Assembly: GCA_007858575.1 (NCBI GenBank)
Contig: CP042279.1
Location: 1,116,001-1,180,000 of the forward strand
DNA length: 64,000 bases
Origin: Streptomyces sp. WAC08241
GTDB lineage: Bacteria; Actinomycetota; Actinomycetes; Streptomycetales; Streptomycetaceae
Direction of reading: 5' to 3'
Shown here: piece by piece, positions 54,434 to 64,000 of the stretch
Layout: each line of letters begins with the position of its first letter
How positions within the stretch are numbered: position 1 is the first letter of the stretch
The notes under the pieces: generated by a model
Databases searched by the model: none
Seen by the model: only the letters and a program-made list of their open reading frames with translations
Told to the model about the DNA's origin: nothing
Translations under genes and position numbers: made by a program

Positions 54434-56214
54434 TCACCCGTGCCAGGACCGCCACAGCGCCGCGTACGCCCCGTCCGCCGCGACCAGCTCGTCGTGGCTG
54501 CCCAGCTCGCTGATCCGGCCGGACTCGACGACCGCGATCAGGTCGGCGTCGTGCGCGGTGTGCAGCCGGTGCGCGATCGCCACCACCGTGCGCCCGTCGA
54601 GGACCCGGCCCAGGACCGCTCCAGGTGGCGGGCCGCCCGGGGGTCGAGCAGGGAGGTCGCCTCGTCCAGGACCAGGGTGTGCGGGTCCGCCAGGACGAGC
54701 CGGGCCAGGGCGATCTGCTGGGCCTGCGCCGGGGTCAGGGCCCGGCCGCCCGAGCCGACCTCGGTGTCCAGGCCCCCGTCGAGGCCCCGGGCCCAGCCCT
54801 CCGCGTCCACGGCCGCGAGCGCCGCCCACAGCTCGGTGTCGTCGGCCCCGGCCCTGGCGAGGAGCAGGTTGTCCCGGAGGGAGCCCACGAAGACGTGGTG
54901 CTCCTGGTTGACCAGGGCCACGTGCTCGCGGACCCGCTCGGCGGGCATCCGCGCCAGCTCGGCCGCGCCGAGGGTGACCGACCCGGCCCGGGGCGCGTAC
55001 ACCCCGGCGAGCAGCCGCCCGAGGGTGGACTTGCCCGCGCCGGACGGACCGACCAGGGCGAGCCGGGTGCCCGGCGCCACCGTCAGGGACACCTCGTGCA
55101 GCACGTCGGCGCCCTCCCGGTAGCCGAACCGGACCCCGTCCGCCCGCACCGTCCGGCCCTCGGGCCGCACTGTTCCGTCGCCCGCCTCCGGCTCGACGTC
55201 CCGGACGCCGACGAGCCGGGCGAGCGACACCTGCGCGACCTGGAGCTCGTCGTACCAGCGCAGCACGATCCCGATCGGCTCCACCAGCATCTGCGCGAGC
55301 AGCGCGCCCGTGGTGAGCTGCCCCACGTCCATCCAGCCCCGTAGGACGAACGTCCCGCCGAGCAGCAGCACGACGCACAGCACCACCACGTGCGTGAGGT
55401 CGACGACGGGAAGAGGACCGAGCGCAGGAAGAGCGTGTACCTCTCCCATCCGACCCACTGCGCGACCCGCCGGTCCGACAGGGCGACGCGGCGCGCACCG
55501 AGGCGGTGCGCCTCGACCGTGCGGCCCGCGTCGACGGTCTCCGCCAGTGCGGCGGCCACTGCCGCGTACCCCGCGGCCTCCGAGCGGTACGCCGAGGGCG
55601 CCCGCCGGAAGTACCACCGGCAGCCCACGACGAGCAGCGGCGCCGCGAGGAGCGGGGCGAGCAGGAGCGGCGGGGCGGTCATCACGAGGCTGCCGAGCAG
55701 CAGCCCCGCCCACACGACGCCGACGGCGAGCTGGGGCACGGCCTCGCGCATGGCGTTGGCGAGCCGGTCGACGTCCGTGGTGATCCGGGAGAGCAGGTCG
55801 CCGGTCCCGGCCTGTTCGAGCACGCCCGGCGGCAGGCCCACCGCGCGCACCAGGAAGTCCTCGCGCAGGTCCGCGAGCATCTCCTCGCCGAGCACCGCCC
55901 CGCGCAGCCGCACCAGCCGCACGAAGACGGCCTGGACGAGCAGCGCGACCGCGAACAGCGCGACCGTCCGCTCCAGGTGCAGGTCCCGGGCCCCGGCCGC
56001 CAGGTCGTCCACCACCGAGCCGAGCAGGTAGGGGCGACCATCGAGGCGATCACGGCGGCCGCGTTCACCCCCACGAGCAGGGCGAAGGCCTTGCGGTGGC
56101 GGCGGAGCAGGTCGCGGACGTAGGCGCGGACGGTCGCGGTCGCGGCGACCGGCAGCGTCGTCGCCGTCGTCGGGGCCCCCGGGTCGTACTTTCCGGCGGA
56201 GCCAGGCCGATCAT
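54434..56214 (-). CDS. ABC exporter half-transporter B (intact Walker A, degenerate signature)
   Basis: About 595 aa. Membrane domain ([40 protein letters not shown]), then the ATPase: Walker [22 protein letters not shown]-loop [20 protein letters not shown]; signature replaced by [15 protein letters not shown]; Walker [16 protein letters not shown]-loop [13 protein letters not shown] 56214 overlaps the stop of the partner gene (ATGA). Several indels (54617, 55413, 56034, 56190 among them). With its partner it should form one consensus and one degenerate ATP site. Confidence 0.9.
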
Positions 56215-58030
56215 GCCGATTCCCCTTCCCGTGCTTCGAGTGCGACCGCTCCCGGTCCGCGCACGGCGTCCACCGCGAGCTCCTCGTCCGTCTCGCGGGT
56301 GACGACCGCGCGGTAGCGCGGTTCCCGGGCCAGCAGTTCGCGGTGGGTGCCGACGGCGACCGCCTCGCCGCCGTCGACCAGGACCACCCGGTCGGCGCGG
56401 TCCAGGAGCAGCGGCGAGGAGGCCAGGACGACGGTGGTCGCGCCCGCGCGCAGCCCGGCGATCCCGGCGGCCACCCGGGCCTCGGTGTGCGCGTCGACCG
56501 CCGAGGTCGGCTCGTCCAGGACGAGCACCTCCGGGTCGGCCACCAGGGACCGGGCGAGCGCGAGGCGCTGGCGCTGCCCGCCGGAGAGCGACCGGCCCCG
56601 CTCGGTGATCCGGGTCCGCATCGGGTCGCCGCCGGTGTCCACGGAGGCCTGGGCCAGCGCGTCGAGGACGTCCTCGCAGCGGGCGGCGGCCAGTGCGTCC
56701 TCGGCGCGCACCGCGCCCGGGGCGGGAACGTCGAGCAGGTCGCGCAGGGTGCCGGAGAGCAGCACCGGGTCCTTGTCCTGGACGAGGACGGCGGTACGGG
56801 CGGTCTCCAGGGCAGTTCGTCGAGCGGGATCCCGCCCAGGAGCACCGAGGTGTGGTCCGCCTCCGGTTCGGCCGGGTGGCCGCCGAGCCGGTCCGCGAGC
56901 CGTCCGGCCGCGTCCGGGTCGCCGCAGACGACGGCGGTGAACAGACCGGCCGGGGCGCGCAGCCCGGTCAGCGGGTCGTACAGGTCGCCGCCCGCCTTCG
57001 GCTCCCCGTCCCCGGCGGCCGTGGTCGCGGTCGTCGTGGTGCGGGTCAGCGCGAGGACCCGCGCGGCGCGCTTCGCGGACGGCCGGGAGAAGGAGAAGGC
57101 CATCGCGATCTCCTCGAAGGTGCGCAGCGGATGGTGGGCGAGGGCCACGGCGCCGTAGACGGTGACCAGTTCGCCGACCTCGATCCGCCCGTCGAGCGCG
57201 AGCCGGACGCCGTGCACCACGACCGCGATGAGCAGCAGGCCGGGCAGCACGACCTGGACTGCGGCGATCAGCGCCCACATGCGGGCGTTGCGCACGGCCG
57301 CCCCGCGCACCTCCTGGGAGGCGGCGCGGTAGCGGCTCAGAACAGCTCCTCACCGCCGATGCCGCGCAGCACGCGCAGCCCGGCGACGGTGTCGGAGGCC
57401 AGCTCCGTGGCCCGGCCCGCCTTCTCGCGCTGTTCGTCCGCCCGGCGGGTCGCGCGGGGAGCAGCGGCAGCACGGCGAGGGCGAGGACGGGCACGCCCAC
57501 AGCCACCACCGCCCCCAGGGCGGGCTGGTAGAGGAGGAGGCCCGCGCAGACGGCCACCAGGACGACGGCGCTCGCCGCGAACCGCGACAGGGCCTCGACG
57601 AACCAGCCGATCTTCTCGACGTCCCCGGTGGAGACGGCGACGACCTCGCCGGCCGCGACCCGCCGGGTCAGCACGGAGCCCAGCTCGGCGGTCTTGCGGG
57701 AGAGCAGTTGCTGCACCCGGGCGGCGGCGGTGATCCAGTTGGTGACGGCGGTGCGGTGCAGCATCACGTCGCCCACCGCGATCGCGGCCCCGAAGGCGAG
57801 GAGCAGCGCCCCGGCGAGCCCGAGCCGCCCGCCGTCGCGGTCCACGACCGCCTGGACGGCGAGTCCGATGGCGAACGGCAGGCCTGCGATGCCCAGGTAG
57901 TGCAGCAGCCCCCAGAGCAGGGACTTCACCTGCCCGCCGAGTTGTCGGCGACCGAGCCAGACGAGGAACCGCGTGCCCGAACGCACATCGGGGACCCCTG
58001 GGTCGGCGTGGGAAGATCTCGAATCTGCAT
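56211..58030 (-). CDS. ABC exporter half-transporter A (degenerate Walker A, intact signature)
   Basis: About 608 aa. Membrane domain ([60 protein letters not shown]). In the ATPase the Walker A region reads [20 protein letters not shown], without the GKS/T lysine. The signature [17 protein letters not shown] and Walker [19 protein letters not shown] are normal. The H-loop is [10 protein letters not shown], without His. ATG 58030 ([12 protein letters not shown]) chosen by frame repair near 57990. Other indels near 56817, 57340 and 57457. Coupled to partner B by an ATGA overlap. Confidence 0.88.
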
Positions 58031-58218
58031 GGCGTCCCAGGGTCTCCGGGTCTGGCGGGGAGACGCGCGCCGGGGATATGCGGCGGCGTCGGAAACCGTG
58101 CAAGGTTCGCGTTTCCTCGGGGGCCGGGCAATCGATTTTCCCCAGGAGGAACAGATCGCGCCACATCCGATTACCGTCCTCTGGACCGGCCGGGGCCACC
58201 GCGCTTCACTTCCGCCCC

Positions 58219-59829
58219 ATGAGATCCCCCAGGACCACGAGGGCGATCGGCGCGCTGCTCCTGACCGCCGCCGCGCTGCTCACCCCCAGTCGGCTGCCGC
58301 CACGGGCCCGAGCGGCCCCACGCCCCCGGCCGAGTTCACCACCGACTGGCACGACCCGGTCACCGCCGCCCCGCCCGTCGACACCCCCGGAACCCCGAGC
58401 TGCGAAGTCGTCCTCGCGGCCGCGCAGTTCCGCGACTTCACCCCGTACCAGGGGAGTTACACCCCGCCGGAGGAGTGCGGCACCCGCTGGAACAAGGTCG
58501 TCCTCCGCCTGGAGGGCAGGGTGAAGGGCCGCCAGTACGACCGGCTCGGACACGTCGCCGTCGGCGGCGTCGAGATCCTCCGCACCTCCACGCCCCAGCC
58601 CTCGCCCGACGGCATCACCTGGTCCGTCGAGAAGGACGTCACCCGCTACCGCGACGTCCTCGCCCGGCCGCAGCCCGTCGAGATGCTCATCGGCAATGTC
58701 GTGAACGAGACGTACACCGGCGTCCTCGACGTCCGCGTCACCCTCACCTTCCACACCGCCCGGGGCCGCGTGAAGCCCGCCGCCGGCACCCCCGACCGGG
58801 TCCTCCCGCTCACCGGCGCCACCCTCACCACCCCGCGCAACACCGAACGCCTCCTCGCCGAGGTGTACGCCACCGGCTCGGGCGGCGGCTGCGAGGAGTA
58901 CTGGTACCTCTCCGTCCCCGACGCCGCCCCTCCTCCTGCCGGGCGTCCGGCGGACCGCACCGCGAGGTCCGCGTCTCCGTCGACGGACGCCTCGCCGGCA
59001 TCGCCGCCCCTTCCCCACGGTCTGGACCGGCGGCTGGTCCAACCCCTTCCTCTGGTACGTCACCCCGGCCCCCGCGCCTTCGACGTGCGGCCGGTCGTCT
59101 ACGACCTGACCCCCTTCGCCGGGATCCTCAACGACGGGCGCCCCCACCGCGTGGAGGTCACCGTCGCCGGCGTCCCGGCCGGCCAGGCGGGCTGGTCCGT
59201 GCCCACCAACATCCTCCTCTGGCAGGACGAGGGCAGCCGGGTCGTCACCGGGGCCTCGACCGGCACGAGGAGACCGCGCCCCGCAACTCCTCGGTGTACA
59301 CGCCCGGTTCGGCGGACGCCCTCCACCGGCTCGACACCGACGCCGGCCACCGGCTCACCGTCGCCGGCCACCTGAACACCTCGCACGGCCGGGTCGCCAC
59401 CACCGTCACCCGGACCGTCGGCCACACCTCCGTCCACCGCTGGGGCGAGGGGGAGAACCCGGACGCGCTCACCGCCCGCTGGACCGACCGCGAGACCGTG
59501 ACCAGCGGCCGCACCACCACCCGCGCCGACCGTACGTACACCATGGACGGCGAGACCACGATCGGCGCGGGCGACCGGCTGCGGACCGTCCTCGCGCTCG
59601 GGGACCGCGCCGACACCACCGTCCTGCGCGACGGACGGCGCCCGTCCCGGACGCACCTCGACGACACGTACACCGGCGACGCCACGTACACCACCGGCGT
59701 GCCGCGCGAGGAGCGGCACGCCGTCGGCACCACGACCGAGCGCTACCGCCTGTACGGCTCCGGGGCTGCCACGACCGGACCCTGACGGCCGTCCAGGGCA
59801 CCGTGACCCGGGACCTGCGCCGCTGCTGA
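58219..59829 (+). CDS. secreted PNGase A-like (peptide-N4-glycanase amidase A family) protein
   Basis: About 538 aa. Signal peptide RAIGALLLTAAALLTPSQSA. Domain landmarks: EVVLAAAQFRDFTPYQGSYT, WNKVVLRLEGRVKGRQYDRL, GHVAVGGVEILRTSTPQP, WSVEKDVTRYRDVLARPQP; later CEEYWYLSVPD, YDLTPFAGILNDGRPHRVEV and WSVPTNILLWQDEGSRVVTG. These match the peptide-N4-(N-acetyl-glucosaminyl)asparagine amidase A family, which releases N-glycans from glycoproteins. Five indels (about 58290, 58930, 59010, 59264, 59763). TGA 59827, ahead of a strong hairpin. Activity is inferred. Confidence 0.8.
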
Positions 59830-59834
59830 GAAAG

Positions 59835-59873
59835 CCGTGCCCGGCGCCCCGCGCGTGCGGGGGCCGGGCACGG
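59835..59873. terminator. hairpin between convergent glycan genes
   Basis: CCGTGCCCGGC (59835-59845) pairs with GCCGGGCACGG (59863-59873), and the inner GCCCCGC with GCGGGG across a GCGT loop, with one bulge. It lies between the PNGase-like stop and the GH109-like stop. Confidence 0.75.
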
Positions 59874-59894
59874 TCCTTCCTCGGGCCCCGGGCC

Positions 59895-61289
59895 TCAGGC
59901 CGGTTTCACCGAGTCCACGCCCGGGCGGGCCCGCTGCCACTCCCCGCGCGTGAAGTCCGGATCTCCTGCGGCGCCCCGCCCGCCCTGATCGAGGCGTGGC
60001 TCAGCGGCACCGGAGCCGTCCAGACGGCGGCGTCGTACACGTCGAAGTCCGGCACGAGACCCTTCTGCAGGCACTGCACCAGGCGGTAGACCATGAGGTA
60101 GTCCATGCCGCCGTGCGCCCGGCGGGTTGGCGTGCTCCTTCCACAGCCAGTGGTCGAACGCGGCGGCGTAGGCCGAGAAGTCGCCCCACTCGTCGTCCTT
60201 GTGGTCCGGCTCCAGGTAGATCCGGGGCGGATAGTCCTCGAAGACGCCCCGGGTGCCGCCCAGGCTGTTGACCCTGCTGTACGGGTGCGGGGTGGAGACG
60301 TCGTGTTCGAGCCGGATCACCCGCCCCTTCGCCGTCCGGACGAGGCTGACCGTCCGGTCGCTCCCGACGTACGTCTCCTTCCAGCTCGGGTCGCCGGACG
60401 GCACGTGCTCCTTCCGGTACTCGGCGAGTCCGAGCGCCGGGGTGCCGAGGCTGCTGATGCTCACCGCCCGGTCGCCCCGGTTGAGGTCCATGTAGTTCGC
60501 GACCGGGCCGAAGCCGTGGTTGGGGTAGAGGTCGCCGCGCAGCCGGGTGTGCCACAGCCGGCGCCAGGGCCCCTCGTAGTACGTCGGCGAGAACAGCAGG
60601 GCGCGCAGGTCGTGGTTGTACGCCCCGCGCCGTGCAGGAGTTCGCCGAACTTCCCCGCGTGCGCCATCCGCAGGACCCGCATCTCGTTCCGCCCGTAGCA
60701 GCAGTTCTCCAACTGCATGCAGTGCCGGCGGGTCCGCTCCGAGAGGTCGACCAGCTCCCACAGCTCGTCGATCGTCATGGCGACCGGGCACTCCACGCCG
60801 ACGTGCTTGCCGTTCAGCATCGCGGCCCGGGCGACGGCGAAGTGGGTGTCCCAGGGGTGGCCACGTAGACGAGGTCGAGGTCGGTGCGGGCGCAGAGGTT
60901 CGCGTAGTCCTCCTCGCCGTTGGCGTACAGGGCGGGGCCGGCTGTCCCGCGGCGACGACCCGTGCGGCGGCCCGCTCGGCCTTCTCCCGCACCGGGTCGC
61001 AGACGGCGACCACCCGCACCCAGGAGTGGGCGAGGAAGTGGCCGATCACGGAGCCGCCCCGGTTGCCGAAGCCGACGATGCCCACCCGGACCGTGGAGCG
61101 GGCCTCGAAGGGGACCCCGGCCATGGTGGCGCCCCGGGCGCCGGCACGGCTGCGGGGCCGCTCCGGGAACCGCGTGGGCGGTCCCGGCCCCGGCGCCGGC
61201 GGCGGTGAGACCGAGCCTGCCTCGGCCGCCCCCGCGCCGGTCCTGAGGACCTCGCGGCGGCTCGGGGCGTGCGGCGTCTGCTCGTCCAA
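59895..61289 (-). CDS. Tat-exported Gfo/Idh/MocA oxidoreductase, GH109-like
   Basis: About 465 aa. Twin-arginine signal ([18 protein letters not shown]) after a TTG start at 61289 with GGGAGG upstream. Rossmann motif [79 protein letters not shown]-terminal [23 protein letters not shown]-dependent GH109 (alpha-N-acetylgalactosaminidase) enzymes share this arrangement and the Tat signal. Indels near 59960, 60118, 60629, 60866 and 60942. The convergent neighbour is a PNGase-like protein, which fits glycan breakdown. Confidence 0.82.
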   Translation of the reverse strand: MDEQTPHAPSRREVLRTGAGAAEAGSVSPPPAPGPGPPTRFPERPRSRAGARGATMAGVPFEARSTVRVGIVGFGNRGGSVIGHFLAHSWVRVVAVCDPVREKAERAAARVVAAGQPAPPCTPTARRTTRTSAPAPTSTSSTWPPLGHPLRRRPGRDAERQARRRGVPGRHDDRRAVGAGRPLGADPPALHAVGELLLRAERDAGPADGARGEVRRTPARRGAYNHDLRALLFSPTYYEGPWRRLWHTRLRGDLYPNHGFGPVANYMDLNRGDRAVSISSLGTPALGLAEYRKEHVPSGDPSWKETYVGSDRTVSLVRTAKGRVIRLEHDVSTPHPYSRVNSLGGTRGVFEDYPPRIYLEPDHKDDEWGDFSAYAAAFDHWLWKEHANPPGARRHGLPHGLPPGAVPAEGSRAGLRRVRRRRLDGSGAAEPRLDQGGRGAAGDPDFTRGEWQRARPGVDSVKPA

Positions 61290-61485
61290 GGGACCTCCCG
61301 GGGCTGTGGGCACGGCTGCTCGATGCGTCCCGCACGGGCCCCGGCTCCGGTGACCGACGGTGCGCGAGGGCGCCGACAGGCCCCGTGCCGGACAGTCGGA
61401 CCCTACTGTTCCGGATCCCGCCCGGGGCCGCACCGGACGCCGACTGTCACCCGAACGTACGAAGGCGCCGCCGCGCGGAGGGAGG

Positions 61486-64000
61486 TCAGGGGCGCGTGGC
61501 GCGCTCCAGGGCGATCAGCGCCGACCGGTAGGTCCGGCCCGTCGCCCGGTCCATCCCGATCTCGCACGTCCGGTTGGCCGAGAGGTGCGCGTCGAACGGC
61601 CGGGCCGTGACCTCGGCCGCCTCCCGGGCCGTCGCCGACGCCGTCAGCTCCGGGTGCAGCATGCCCCGGTCGCCCGCGAAGGCGCAGCAGCCCGCGTCGG
61701 CGGGGACGACGACCTCCTCCGCGCAGGCCCCGGCCAGCCCGGTCAGCCGGTCCTCGACGCCCAGGTGCCGCATCGAACACGTCGGGTGGACCACGGCGGA
61801 GCCGACCCGGCGGCGCACGTCGAGCCGGGGAGCAGCTCGTCCGCCGCCCACACCAGCGAGTCCACCACCGTGAGCCCGGCGTGCAGCTCCCGGTTCTCCT
61901 CCGTCAGGTACGGCACCACCTCGCGCGCGATGCCGAGCGTGCACGAGGAGGCGTCCACCACGAGCGGCAGCGTCCCGCCCGCCGTCCACCCCCAGGCCGC
62001 CTCGACGATCCGGTTGGCCATCACCTCGTTGCCCCGCTCGTACCCCCTTGGAGTGCCAGATCGTCGCGCAGCAGGTGCCGGCCACGTCGTCCGGGATCCA
62101 CACCGGTCGCCCGGCCCGCGCCGACACCGCGACGACGGCCTCGGGGAGCGAGGGCCCGGCCTCGCCGTCCGGTTCGCCGAAGATCCGGTTCACACAGGCC
62201 GGGTAGTAGACGGCGGACGCCGCCGGGCGGTGGGTGCGGGCAGCCGCCGCCGCGCCGCGCCGGGGATCTCCGGCAGCCACTCCGGTACGAGGTCGGGCGG
62301 ACCGCCCTGCGGGCGAGGGCGGTCACCGACTCCGCGGCCCGGTCGCCGAGCCGGTCGGCGGCGGCGACCGCGAGCCGCGCGGAGGCCTCCACGGCCCGGA
62401 AGTTCTTCGCGGTCAGGGCGGCGATCCGCTCCTCGCGCGGCGAGTGCCGCTCGTGCCGGAACTCCTTCATCAGGGCGCCCGTGTCGATGCCGACCGGGCA
62501 GGCGAGCGCGCACGTGGAGTCGCCGGCGCAGGTGTCGACGGCGTCGTAGCCGTACTCCTCCAGGAGGCGGGTCTCGACCGGCGAGCCGTCGTTCTGCCGG
62601 AGCATCTCCCGGCGCAGCACGATCCGCTGGCGCGGCGTGGTCGTCAGGTCGTGGCTGGGGCAGGTCGGTTCGCAGAAGCCGCACTCGATGCAGGGGTCGG
62701 CGATCCGCTCCACGGCCGGGATCGTCTTCAGGCCGCGCAGATGGGCCTGCGGGTCGCGGTCCAGGATGACCCGCGGGGCCAGCACACCGGCCGGGTCGAA
62801 GGCCTCCTTGATCCGCCACATCAGCTCGGTCGCCCGCGTCCCCCACTCCAGCTCCAGGAAGGGCGCGATGTTGCGGCCGGTGGCGTGCTCGGCCTTCAGG
62901 GAGCCGTCGAAGCGCTCCACGGTCAGCTTGCAGAACTCGTCCATGAAGGCCGCGTACCGCTCGACGTCCGAGGGGTCGGCCGCGTCGAAGGCGAGCAGGA
63001 AGTGCAGGTTGCCGTGGGCCGCGTGGCCGGCCACGGCCGCGTCGAAGCCGTGCTGCTCCTGGAGGTCGAGCAGCGCGGCGCAGGCCTCCGCGAGCCGGGC
63101 CGGCGGCACCGCGAAGTCCTCGGTGATCAGGGTCGTGCCGGAGGGGCGCGAGCCGCCGACCGCCGTCACGAACGCCTTGCGGGCCCTCCAGTAGCCGCCG
63201 ATCCGCTTCGGGTCGCGGGTGAACGCGTTCTCCACGGACGCCACCGGGGCGACGAGGCCGAGCCCGGCGAGGACCCCGTCCGCCGCCCGCTCGTACGCCT
63301 CCAGGGCGGCCGGGTCCGGGGCCCGGAACTCGACCAGGAGCGCCGTGGTGTCCTTGGGCAGCTCGGCCCAGTCGGCGGGCACGCCCGCCACGCTGACCGA
63401 GGCCCGCAGCGTGTTGCCGTCCATCAGCTCGACGGCGATCGCCCCGGCGTCGTTGAACAGCGGCACGGCGCGGCGGCGGCCGGCAGCGAGGGAAGAAGAG
63501 CAGCGCCGTGGAGACCTCGCGGTCCAGCGGCAGGGTGTCGAAGACGACCTCGGAGAGGAAGCCGAGGGTGCCTTCGGAGCCCACCATGAGGCCCTGTAGG
63601 ATCTCGACGGGCGTGTCCCCGTCGAGGAAGGCGTCGAGCCGGTAGCCGTTGGTGTTCTTGAGGGTGTACTTGGCGCGGATGCGGGCGGTCAGCTCGGCGT
63701 CGGCCTCGATCTCGGCCTTCAGCGCGAGCAGCTCCGCGCAGAGCGCCGGTTCGGCGCGCGCCAGCTCCTGGTCGGCGGCCGGGTCGGCGGTGTCGACCAC
63801 GGTGCCGCTCGGCAGGACGGCGGTGAGCGAGGCGACCGTCCGGTAGGAGTTGCGGGTCGTGCCGGCCGTCATGCCCGAGGCGTTGTTGGCGACGACCCCG
63901 CCGATCGTGCAGGCGATCGCGCTGGCGGGGTCGGGGCCGAGGATCCGCCCGTGGGGGCGAGCGCCGCGTTGGCCCGCACGACGGTGGTGCCGGGGCGGAT
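61486..64000 (-). CDS. FAD-binding and 4Fe-4S oxidoreductase (D-lactate dehydrogenase/GlcD-GlpC fusion type), 5' end outside window
   Basis: Large fused oxidoreductase; at least 835 aa visible, start beyond the right edge. Order: FAD-binding PCMH part (MTAGTTRNSYRTVASLTAVL; GLMVGSEGTLGFLSEVVFDT), FAD-oxidase C-domain (AVAGHAAHGNLHFLLAFDAA), two 4Fe-4S motifs (CIECGFCEPTCPSHDLTT; CAGDSTCALACPVGIDTG) and two C-terminal CCG-type domains (CCATIWHSKG; ADAGCCAFAGDRG). Relatives oxidise D-lactate or 2-hydroxyacids and pass electrons to quinone. Ends RALIALERATRP. Indels near 61825, 62045, 62255 and 63485. Confidence 0.88.

Overview
The window reads as high-GC actinobacterial chromosome, almost certainly Streptomyces. 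Codon third positions are nearly all G or C. GTG starts and stop/start overlaps of the ATGA or GTGA type are common. The gene set also fits: a ydaO-type leader on an NlpC/P60 gene, urease without ureE, MurT/GatD, a six-MCE operon with Mas proteins, and PucR and TetR regulators. Nearly every long gene is broken by one or more single-base indels that rejoin perfectly in another frame. I treat these as consensus-sequence errors, not pseudogenes, and give the coordinates of the rejoined genes. By my reading there is roughly one such break per 0.5 kb.

Layout, 1-10 kb: two CNNM/CBS membrane proteins (minus strand, the first cut by the window start), a GNAT acetyltransferase and a methyltransferase. 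The biotin genes follow, bioB-bioA-bioD on minus and bioF divergent on plus, around a shared promoter with two palindromes. Then come a RsbW-like ATPase and a secreted NlpC/P60 hydrolase behind a probable c-di-AMP riboswitch. 10-16 kb: a ClpP-like protein lacking the catalytic His, with a small partner gene, divergent from ureABCFGD. 16-29 kb: a secreted tripeptidyl aminopeptidase, an epimerase, PlsC, a DUF3048 lipoprotein, CtaG, 6-phosphofructokinase, the peptidoglycan-amidating pair MurT/GatD, peptide deformylase, a TetR/acyl-CoA dehydrogenase pair around a perfect palindromic operator, and a flavoprotein with a PucR regulator.

30-47 kb is the most distinctive block. Four exported proteins of unknown function, two of them tandem paralogues, run on the minus strand. 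A 707-bp non-coding region full of repeated motifs separates them from a 12-kb plus-strand mce operon: ATPase, two MlaE-type permeases, six MCE proteins and four Mas proteins, most of them translationally coupled. The mce operon should build an envelope-spanning importer for a hydrophobic substrate. The exported proteins are candidate partners, but that is inference from position. The operon ends in an array of sixteen 8-bp repeats.

47-64 kb: a HemK-like methyltransferase, a glutathione-peroxidase-type enzyme, a DUF6011 protein next to a Deinococcus-type RNA ligase, acyl-CoA thioesterase II, a DEAD/DEAH helicase, a membrane-bound YdjM-like protein, a heterodimeric ABC exporter whose two subunits have complementary degenerate ATP sites, a secreted PNGase A-like protein convergent with a Tat-exported GH109-like oxidoreductase, and a large FAD/Fe-S oxidoreductase that runs off the right edge.
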